Assembly (NCBI GenBank): GCA_038210595.1 | Contig: JBBQWN010000013.1 | Coordinates: 11,787-75,786 of the forward strand | Source: Glacieibacterium sp038210595 | Lineage (GTDB): Bacteria > Pseudomonadota > Alphaproteobacteria > Sphingomonadales > Sphingomonadaceae | Length of the DNA stretch: 64,000 nt | Direction of reading: 5' to 3' | In this document: positions 57,393 through 64,000 of the stretch, piece by piece | How the letters are laid out: each line of letters opens with the position of its first letter | Numbering within the stretch: the stretch's first letter is position 1 | The notes under the pieces: generated by a model | What the model was told of the DNA's origin: nothing | Databases searched by the model: none | What the model saw: only the letters and a program-made list of their open reading frames with translations | Position numbers and translations under genes: made by a program

Positions 57393-60188
57393 TTAACGAA
57401 GCTCAATCGGCAAACCCAGTTTTCGCAGCTGCGGCTCAACCTTAACGCGGTCCCCGACCACCACCCAAGTGATCGGCGATGTGATCAAAGGACCAGCGGC
57501 CGCGTTGACAGTTGCGGGCGTCATCGCCCGGTAACGTGCGGACAGGCCGGTGTAAAAATCATCCGGCCGCCCGAGCAGCGCATTGCGCTCCAGCGCGGCG
57601 AGGACCGCGAAGCCGGCTTCGAAATCGCCAGGCAACGACCGGATCGAGTTGCCCGTCGACTTCGCCACTTCGGCAGCGTCGATCGGCGTGGTCTCAAGTC
57701 CCCGCAGACCCGCGGTGAGGGCCACGATCGAGTCGCCGGTGCGGTCGGTCTGCACCGGCGCGACGATCTGAAAGGCCAGTTGCTCACGCTCGCCGCTGAC
57801 CGCGGTGCCGACGCCATAGGCCCATCCCTTTGTCTCGCGGATGTCCATGTTGAGCCGCGAGGTCGACAGCCCGCCGACGATATCGTCCGCAACGCGCAGT
57901 GCCAGCGGGTCGTCCGTGCCCTTCATTGGCAGCACAAAGCCGCCGCGGATCACCGATTGCGGCGCGCCGGGCCGATCGATCAGCACGATCCGGCTGGAGG
58001 TCGCGGGTTCCACGGGGGCGAATATCTTGACCGCCCTCGCCAAACCCGGCGCGCGCCAGTCGCCGAAACGCGCCTCCAGCAGCGGTTTCAGTTCGGCCAT
58101 GGTGATCGCGCCAACGACAAAGAACGCGACCGTATCTGGCCGCAAGGTCCGGTCGTGTTGCGTCAGCAGGTCGGCGCGGCTGATCGTCTTCAGGCCGGCT
58201 TCAGTGCCCGAACCCAGGGTCGCGTACGGGTGCGCCGGACCATAGATCAGACCCGGCAGCGTGCGCCGCGTGATCGAGTTCGGGTCGCTCAGCTCCTGCG
58301 CCAGTCCCGCGAGCGCCTGGCCGCGCACCCGCTCCAGCTCGGCCGCCGGAAACGACGGCCGCCGCATGACATCGGCGAACAGGTCCAGCGAGGCGGCGAG
58401 ATTGGGCTTCAGCGCGTCGAGGGTGATGCGCGTCCGGTCGAGCCCCGCGGAGGCGCCGATGCGCGCGCCGAGGCGTTCCTGCGCTTCCGACAGCTGCGGA
58501 CCGGTGCGCGTTCCGGCACCTTCGTCGAGCAGCGCCAGCATCAGCGCGGTCGTGCCCGGCTTGGCCCGGTCATCGGCGGCGAGGCCGGCATCGAACGACG
58601 CCATTACCCGCACCACCGGCAACGCCGGGCGCGTCACCAGCGCGACCCTGACGCCGTTGGCCAGCGTTGCATGTTCGGTCGGCGGGAAAGTCAGGTCGGT
58701 AAGCCCAGCGACTGGCGGCAGCACGGAGCGGTCGATACCGGGCTGGACGCTGGCGGCGCGGACCGGCGGCGCGGTCGCTCCCTTGGGGGCATCTTCGACA
58801 CCGGCCACCGCCTTGGCGACGTCGCGTGGCTCGCGCGCACCGGGCAGCACGGTGATCCGGTGGTCGCCCCGCGCCAGCCAGCGGCGGGCGGCGCCGGCGA
58901 CGCTGGCGGGGGTTGCGTCGGCATAGCGTTGTAGCTCGGCGCGGTAGAAATCGGCGTCGCCTGCGTAGACCGCGCCTTCCGCCAGCGTCACCGCCTTGCC
59001 GCCGAAACCGCCGACGGCCTCCAGCTGCCGGATCGTGCCGGCGACGTTTCGGGTGGCGACCCGCGCCACCTCATCGGTGGTCGGGCCGTCCTTCAGGAAC
59101 GTCGCGAACAATTCGTCGATGCGCTTGTCGACCAGCGCCGGATCGACGCCGGGGGCGACGTCGATATCGAACTGCGCCAGGCTGACCTTCTCGAAGGCCT
59201 GCACGTTGCCGCTGACGCCGACCGCCAGACGCTTGTCGCGGACCAGGTCCTGATAAAGTCGCGAGGTGTCGCCGCCCGCCAGGATCGTCGTCGCGACATC
59301 GACGAGCGGTGTGGCCCCTTCGGTCCGGCCAGGCACCGCGAACACGCGCGTCAGGCGCGGGTCGGGAATTGTGTCGTGCATCGTCTCGCGCGTCGTTGCG
59401 TTGCGCTCCGGCACCGGCGCGGCGAAGCGCCGCGGTTCGGGGCCTCGCGGGATGTCGCCGAAGTATTTCTCGACCAGCGGCCGCGCGGTGGCGACGTCGA
59501 TGTCGCCGGCCAGCACCAGCACCGCGTTGTTGGGGCCATAATTGGCGCGGAACCAGTTCTTGACGTCCTCCAGGCTTGCGGCATCGAGATCCGCCATGCT
59601 GCCGATCGTGTCGTGACGGTAGGGATGGCCGGGCGGGAACAGCCCTTCCAGCAGCGCATATTCCAGCAGGCCGAATGGCTGATTGTCGCCCTGGCGTTTC
59701 TCATTCTGGACGACGGCACGCTGGGCATCGAGCTTCTTCTGGTCGATCGCGCCGAGCAGGTGGCCCATCCGGTCGGACTCGAGGAACAGCGCTAGGTCGA
59801 GCGCTGGGGTCGGCACGTTCTCGAAGTAATTGGTCCGATCGAACCACGTCGTGCCGTTGGAATTGGTGGCGCCGACCTCCTCCAGCTTGCGGAAAAATAC
59901 GTCGTTGTTGTGCTCCGAGCCATAGAACATCAGATGTTCGTACAGATGCGCGAAGCCGGTCTTGCCGGCCGGCTCGTCCTTCGAGCCGATGTGATACCAG
60001 ACGCTGACCGCAACCACCGGCGTCTTGCGGTCGGTGTGGACGATGACGCGCAGGCCGTTGGCCAGCGTGAACGCGTCGTGCGGAATGGCGACTTCCTTGA
60101 CCAGCGCCGCGGTCGGCGCAGGGGCAGCCAGCAGTGGCGCGGCGATCAGCAGGGCGGCAGCGGCAAGCGCGCGAACAGCGTTACGCAT
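57393..60188 (-). CDS. Periplasmic M16 family zinc metallopeptidase (pitrilysin-like, two-domain)
   Basis: 931 residues from ATG 60188; the open frame runs further but homology starts here. The signal peptide ends near LLAAPAP. The first M16 half has the inverted zinc motif HLYEH (His81, Glu84, His85) and Glu163 in VVQNEKRQG. The second half, from about 505 (EHATLANGVRVALVTRPALP), lacks HxxEH and is probably non-catalytic, as in the family. M16 enzymes form a clamshell that cleaves peptides of limited length. The repeat-protein gene follows by 144 bp on the same strand. Confidence 0.93.
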   Translation of the reverse strand: MRNAVRALAAAALLIAAPLLAAPAPTAALVKEVAIPHDAFTLANGLRVIVHTDRKTPVVAVSVWYHIGSKDEPAGKTGFAHLYEHLMFYGSEHNNDVFFRKLEEVGATNSNGTTWFDRTNYFENVPTPALDLALFLESDRMGHLLGAIDQKKLDAQRAVVQNEKRQGDNQPFGLLEYALLEGLFPPGHPYRHDTIGSMADLDAASLEDVKNWFRANYGPNNAVLVLAGDIDVATARPLVEKYFGDIPRGPEPRRFAAPVPERNATTRETMHDTIPDPRLTRVFAVPGRTEGATPLVDVATTILAGGDTSRLYQDLVRDKRLAVGVSGNVQAFEKVSLAQFDIDVAPGVDPALVDKRIDELFATFLKDGPTTDEVARVATRNVAGTIRQLEAVGGFGGKAVTLAEGAVYAGDADFYRAELQRYADATPASVAGAARRWLARGDHRITVLPGAREPRDVAKAVAGVEDAPKGATAPPVRAASVQPGIDRSVLPPVAGLTDLTFPPTEHATLANGVRVALVTRPALPVVRVMASFDAGLAADDRAKPGTTALMLALLDEGAGTRTGPQLSEAQERLGARIGASAGLDRTRITLDALKPNLAASLDLFADVMRRPSFPAAELERVRGQALAGLAQELSDPNSITRRTLPGLIYGPAHPYATLGSGTEAGLKTISRADLLTQHDRTLRPDTVAFFVVGAITMAELKPLLEARFGDWRAPGLARAVKIFAPVEPATSSRIVLIDRPGAPQSVIRGGFVLPMKGTDDPLALRVADDIVGGLSTSRLNMDIRETKGWAYGVGTAVSGEREQLAFQIVAPVQTDRTGDSIVALTAGLRGLETTPIDAAEVAKSTGNSIRSLPGDFEAGFAVLAALERNALLGRPDDFYTGLSARYRAMTPATVNAAAGPLITSPITWVVVGDRVKVEPQLRKLGLPIELR

Positions 60189-60317
60189 AAAGGCGGGGTT
60201 CCAGGCCTGGTGGACCGCCGCTTCTAGCGCCCGCGCAGCGCGGGATGCAATCGCTGCCCGGTTGACGGCGGCGGCGCGAGGCGTGAGACTTAAGGCCCTT
60301 GCAGCGGAGTGCCGCCC

Positions 60318-60548
60318 ATGACCTCGACCACCTTCGTGATGCTCAGCTTCGGGATCAGCCACGGCCTGCCGCTGGCGTTCGCGGTCCGCGAATTGCTGAC
60401 CCTGCGCCGGGGCCGCGGCGGCGGCGGCGACGGACCGCCGCCCGAACCACGCCTGCCGCTGGCGCCGCGGCCGCTGCCCGAATGCCTGCTGCCGAAACCA
60501 GTGACCGCACCGCAACGTCAGCGGGTCAGGGTCCTGGAGGACGCCTGA
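60318..60548 (+). CDS. 76-residue hypothetical protein, N-terminal hydrophobic and Pro/Arg-rich
   Basis: 76 residues from ATG 60318, nine bases after CGGAG; a GTG at 60309 would add three residues. One N-terminal hydrophobic helix (TTFVMLSFGISHGLPLAFAV) is followed by a basic, proline-rich tail (RELLTLRRGRGGGG, then PPPEPRLPLAPRPLPE). It may be a small membrane protein. Divergent from the M16 gene across 129 bp and convergent on the amidohydrolase gene. No family recognised. Confidence 0.55.
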   Translation: MTSTTFVMLSFGISHGLPLAFAVRELLTLRRGRGGGGDGPPPEPRLPLAPRPLPECLLPKPVTAPQRQRVRVLEDA

Positions 60549-60567
60549 AGTCCGGCGCGCAACGCCG

Positions 60568-63500
60568 TCAGTCCACGTCGCCGATCGCCACGCTCGCGCC
60601 GCCACCGGCGGGGCCGCCGTTCTCCCACCAGTATGGTAGCCGCTTCGCTGTGCCGGTGCTAACCTCGTTCATCGTCCGGCTGTCGTAAAGCCGGCCGCCG
60701 AGCATCACCTGCGCGACCTTTTCGCTGTTGCGGATGTCGGCGCTCGGATCGGCATCGAGAACGACCAGGTCGGCGAGCTTGCCCGCCTCCAGGCTGCCGA
60801 TGTCGGCGCTCATGCCCAGCGAGCGGGCCGGGACGATCGTGCCGGCGCGCAAGGCCTCGGTCGGCGTCATGCCGCCGCGGACGAAACTCCACAGTTCCCA
60901 GTGCGGCCCGATGCCCGCCTGTTGGCCATGCGCGCCGATCGACACCAGCACGCCCTTCCGGGCCAGCTTGTGCGCCTCACGCGCACTGGCCGCGTCGACA
61001 TAGTCCGCCTCCGGTGCCTTAACCCGCCGGACATTGTTGGCCGCCAGCCGCGCCGGCGGGGTGTGCGCCTGCAGCAGCGGCTGCGCGAACACGTCGGTCG
61101 CCTGCCGCCAGTACGGATCGCCAGCCGGGCCGCCATAGGTCACCACCAGCGTCGGCGTGTAGTTGGTCTTCGTTTCCGAGAAGAACTGCACGACGTCGTC
61201 GTAGAACACGCCGAGCGGGATATTGTGCTCCAGCGTCGAGTTGCCGTCCTGGATCAGCGTGATGTCCATGCCGAACAGCGAGCCACCTTCGGCAACGACC
61301 TGCATCGCCTCCCGCTGCGACGCCTGCACGACCTGCTGGCGCTGCTCTCGACGCGGCTGGTTGTAGTTCTTGATGCTGTGCCCGCCCTCGGCCTTCAGCC
61401 TCCGGATATGGCTGAGCGCATCGTCGAGGCTGTCGATCTGCGCATAGACGTCGGGCGACTTGGCCCCATAGACGATCTCGCCGGTCGAGAAGATGCGCGG
61501 GCCCAGCAACGTACCGGCGCGCTGCCGCTCCGAGGCCGCAAAAATCTCCGCAGCGCGCGCCGAGGGGTCGTGGATCGTCGTCGTGCCGAGCGCGAGGTTC
61601 TGGATCAGCGACCAGTTCTGCTGCGGCACCAGCTCGTCCTCGCCCTGCGGTCCGTGGGCGTGGGCATCGACCAGGCCGGGCATGATCGTCTTGCCCGCCG
61701 CGTCGATTAGCCTCGCGCCCGCGGGAATCGGCGTCGTGGCGCGCGGGCCGACCGCGACGATGCGGTCGCCGCGAATGACGATCACGCCGTCGTCGATCGT
61801 CCCCGCGCCCTCGCCCGCCATCGTCAGCAGCCGCGCGCCGGTGATCGCCAGCGTCGCACCCGGCTTGGCGGCGGCGACCTCCATCGACAGCGACACGCCG
61901 GTGGCGGGCGCGGTGAACTTCGGCGCACCCTCGGCCGGCGGCCGGTCGGCGAACAGCGTGCTGCGGGCGGCGCTAAATACCGTCGGCCCGAGACTCCAGT
62001 GCAATTGTGCCCCGTCGTTCGACCAGTGAATATTGTCGGCGCCGTCGCCGCTGACCCGGACGACGGGCAGCGACTTGCCGTCCGCGGCGACATCGACCGC
62101 CTGGCCGCCGGGCATCAGCGGCATCACGAACGCCTCATAATTCTGCCGGAAGGCGACGCTCTGGCCATCGGGCGAAACCTGGAAGTCGACCGCCAGTTCG
62201 CCCTGGGCATGGACGCGCTTCGCCTCGCCGCTCAGATCGGTGGAGATCAGCTGGCGCTTGCCGTCGCCGTCGGCGACCATGAACACGCGGTCGTTCGACG
62301 CGCCGAACTGCGGGCTGCCGGCGTCCTTGAGGATGCGAGCCGGGGCCCCGCCCGCCGCCGCGACCCGGTAGACGCCGGGGTCTGCCGACCAGCGTGGCGC
62401 GGTCAGGCCGCCGTTGTCGCGGCTTTCGAAGACGATGGTGCGGCCGTCGGGCGAAAAGCGCGGCTTGGCATAATGACCGGGGCGCGTCGTGACCGTACGC
62501 GCCGCGCCGCCGGTGGGTGCGATGACCTTGATCTGGCCCAGCCCGGCGTCGGTCCAGCCGACATAGGCGATGCTGCGCCCGTCGCGTGACCAGGCCGGGA
62601 ACAGTTCCAGCTCGTCCGCCGCGGTCAGCCGCTTCGCCGCACCGCCCGCCATCGGCCTGATCCACAGGTGGCCGAGCGTTTCGAAGACAACGCTGCGGCC
62701 ATCGGGCGAGACGCTGGCGAAGCGCGCCATCTTCGTCGTGACGCGGTCGGGGGCGACGTCGATCTTCGGGTGGGTTGCGTCGATGACCACGCGGGTGTCG
62801 GCGACATGGAACGGGATCACCGCGCCGCCACTGCCGTCGGCGTTGACGCGCCGGATCTTGCCGCCGGCCCAGAACACCACGGTTTTGCCGTCCGGTGTCC
62901 ACGCCATGTTGGGATAGACGCCGGTGATCGCCCAGGTCTCCTGCACGTCCTGATCGAGCGCGTCGTAGATCTTGCGCTCTTCGCCGCTGGCGAGGTCGCG
63001 GATGTACAGCTTGGACTTGGCGCGCTCGCGGCGGACAAAGGCGATGCGCCTGCCGTCCGGCGACGGCGTCGGACGGACGGAACCGCCATAGCCGTCGACC
63101 GCAGTTGTCACCTCGCCGGTATCGAGATCGTAGCGTTCGATGTGGAACAGGTCGGTGTTCGAATCCTGCGCATATTCGAAGATGGGCCCGGGCGTGACGT
63201 TGCGGGTATAGAAGATCGACTTGCCGTCGGCGGCGTAAACCGGCTCGCCGAGTTCCTTCTGCAGTTTCTCGCTGGCGCGCTTGACCAGCGGCACGCCGCC
63301 GCCGCCCGACGCCGCGTAAAGCCAGATCTCGCCAGTGCCGAGCGAGCGGCCGGTGGTGAAATGCTTCTTAGCGGCGATGAAGCGCCCGTCCTTCGACCAG
63401 CTCGGCTGGTTGAGCAGGCGGAAGTCCTCCTTGGTGACCTGGCGCTTGTCGCTGCCATCGGCGTTCATAGTCCAGATGTTGTCACCGCCACCGCGGTCCG

Positions 63501-63819
63501 ACGTGAAGGCGATGCGCCGGCCATCGGGCGAGAAGCGCGGCTGCACCTCATAGGCCAGCCCCTCGGCGACCCGGGTCGGCGTACCGCCGGCAATCGGCAG
63601 GGTGTAGATGTCGCCGAGCAGGCTGAACGCCAGCATCCGCCCGTCCGGGCTGACATCGAGATCCATCCAGCTACCCTCCGACACGTCGATCTTGATCTGC
63701 CGGGTGGTGACGCCTGGCGGCGCGTTGACGTCCCATTTCGGCTTGGCAGGCGCGTCGGCCGCAAGCGCCGGGTCGAACGCGAGCAGGAGGCCAAGAACGG
63801 TCGCGACAGTGTTGCGCAT
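60568..63819 (-). CDS. Exported amidohydrolase fused to an N-terminal TolB-type propeller
   Basis: 1083 residues from ATG 63819, with AAGGGGAA upstream. An upstream in-frame start would translate part of the tRNA-Gly gene in antisense and is rejected. The signal peptide ends at DPALAA. Repeated SPDGR-type blades (for example SPDGRMLAFSLLGDIYTL, SPDGRRIAFTSDRGGGDNIW) make a propeller to about 650. The amidohydrolase TIM barrel (about 690-1060) has MPGLVDAHAHGPQ with the metal histidines, and a C-terminal GSLEAGKLADLVVLDADPSA. Such fusions are putative periplasmic peptidases or hydrolases; substrate unknown. Confidence 0.93.
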   Translation of the reverse strand: MRNTVATVLGLLLAFDPALAADAPAKPKWDVNAPPGVTTRQIKIDVSEGSWMDLDVSPDGRMLAFSLLGDIYTLPIAGGTPTRVAEGLAYEVQPRFSPDGRRIAFTSDRGGGDNIWTMNADGSDKRQVTKEDFRLLNQPSWSKDGRFIAAKKHFTTGRSLGTGEIWLYAASGGGGVPLVKRASEKLQKELGEPVYAADGKSIFYTRNVTPGPIFEYAQDSNTDLFHIERYDLDTGEVTTAVDGYGGSVRPTPSPDGRRIAFVRRERAKSKLYIRDLASGEERKIYDALDQDVQETWAITGVYPNMAWTPDGKTVVFWAGGKIRRVNADGSGGAVIPFHVADTRVVIDATHPKIDVAPDRVTTKMARFASVSPDGRSVVFETLGHLWIRPMAGGAAKRLTAADELELFPAWSRDGRSIAYVGWTDAGLGQIKVIAPTGGAARTVTTRPGHYAKPRFSPDGRTIVFESRDNGGLTAPRWSADPGVYRVAAAGGAPARILKDAGSPQFGASNDRVFMVADGDGKRQLISTDLSGEAKRVHAQGELAVDFQVSPDGQSVAFRQNYEAFVMPLMPGGQAVDVAADGKSLPVVRVSGDGADNIHWSNDGAQLHWSLGPTVFSAARSTLFADRPPAEGAPKFTAPATGVSLSMEVAAAKPGATLAITGARLLTMAGEGAGTIDDGVIVIRGDRIVAVGPRATTPIPAGARLIDAAGKTIMPGLVDAHAHGPQGEDELVPQQNWSLIQNLALGTTTIHDPSARAAEIFAASERQRAGTLLGPRIFSTGEIVYGAKSPDVYAQIDSLDDALSHIRRLKAEGGHSIKNYNQPRREQRQQVVQASQREAMQVVAEGGSLFGMDITLIQDGNSTLEHNIPLGVFYDDVVQFFSETKTNYTPTLVVTYGGPAGDPYWRQATDVFAQPLLQAHTPPARLAANNVRRVKAPEADYVDAASAREAHKLARKGVLVSIGAHGQQAGIGPHWELWSFVRGGMTPTEALRAGTIVPARSLGMSADIGSLEAGKLADLVVLDADPSADIRNSEKVAQVMLGGRLYDSRTMNEVSTGTAKRLPYWWENGGPAGGGASVAIGDVD

Positions 63820-63924
63820 CGGATTCCCCTTTGACTCAGCGGAATAGCGCGCGGTCGCGATTGCACAAGCGCCGCCGCCGGTTGACGCTGGCGACGCTCC
63901 CGTGGCAAGCGGCGCGGGCCGGTC

Positions 63925-63998
63925 GCGGGTGTAGCTCAATGGTAGAGCTTTTGCTTCCCAAGCAAGTGACGAGGGTTCGATTCCCTTCACCCGCTCCA
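63925..63998 (+). tRNA. tRNA-Gly (anticodon CCC)
   Basis: 74 bases including an encoded CCA. The acceptor stem is GCGGGTG with CACCCGC, then the discriminator T and CCA. The D-arm is GCTC AATGGTA GAGC, the anticodon stem-loop is TTTGC TTCCCAA GCAAG (anticodon CCC at 63957-63959), and the T-arm is GAGGG TTCGATT CCCTT. It decodes GGG. The gene ends two bases before the window edge. Confidence 0.96.
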
Positions 63999-64000
63999 GC

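Noticed and set aside
63820..63990. A 57-residue N-terminal extension (MKGIEPSSLAWEAKALPLSY...) of the amidohydrolase reading frame
   Set aside because: It translates the antisense of the tRNA-Gly gene, a well-known source of spurious peptides. The true start is ATG 63819 with AAGGGGAA and a signal peptide.

Overview
The window is a GC-rich, densely packed bacterial chromosome segment with no phage genes, insertion sequences, CRISPR array or rRNA. The best fit is an alphaproteobacterium of the order Sphingomonadales. The evidence is two PEPxxWA-type C-terminal sorting signals, the gene order M16 protease ... bamD-recN-ligA, a 115-residue protein of a type common in sphingomonads, an Anbu operon and DUF6600/DUF4112/DUF445 proteins. 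The species assignment is inference; nothing here names one. Coupled genes often share ATGA, GTGA or TTGA start/stop overlaps, and convergent genes often overlap at their 3' ends.

Layout. 1-2 kb: start of thiD, a DUF1272 protein and a DegP/HtrA protease, all on the minus strand. 2-7.3 kb: glutathione transferase, DUF952 protein, acyl-CoA synthetase, small membrane protein, dienelactone hydrolase, S1/P1 nuclease and a neutral zinc metallopeptidase. 7.3-14 kb: pabBC fusion, a PEP-CTERM protein, aspartate aminotransferase, a secreted lipase-like hydrolase and a DUF445 membrane protein. 14-18.3 kb: an RND efflux operon (adaptor plus pump). 18.5-23.9 kb: GlsB-type membrane protein, SIMPL protein, an XRE-type regulator divergent from a second PEP-CTERM protein, an SDR and an MFS transporter. 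23.9-27.9 kb: a four-gene Anbu operon (ATP-grasp, alpha-E, transglutaminase-like, proteasome-like hydrolase). 28-33.6 kb: a DUF6600 protein and a second RND adaptor/pump pair. 33.7-38.1 kb: small protein, CoA-transferase, legumain-like C13 peptidase, a 7-TM protein, a duplicated winged-helix regulator divergent from a VOC protein, and an NTF2-like protein. 38.5-47.1 kb: cadherin/RTX protein, purL, a GT2-GtrA fusion with a GT39-like glycosyltransferase, DUF4112, a 59-residue Myb/SANT-like protein, an SDR and prmA. 47.1-63.8 kb, mostly minus strand: ligA, recN, bamD, PrsW, a large HExxH protease/propeller/barrel protein, a 22-unit decapeptide-repeat protein, an M16 protease and an amidohydrolase with a propeller. 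The window ends with tRNA-Gly(CCC).

How the genes work together. Housekeeping functions are folate (pabBC), thiamine (thiD), purine (purL), DNA repair and replication (recN, ligA), ribosome modification (prmA) and outer-membrane assembly (bamD). A strong second theme is envelope proteolysis: DegP-like, M16, HExxH/propeller, PrsW, C13 and YpfJ-like peptidases, plus the amidohydrolase. The Anbu operon is a recognised but biochemically obscure peptide-synthesis/proteolysis module. The least explained items are the decapeptide-repeat protein set among envelope proteases, the HExxH-propeller-barrel protein beside it, the tandem winged-helix regulator with a near-palindromic site in a 46-bp divergent promoter, and several small proteins.
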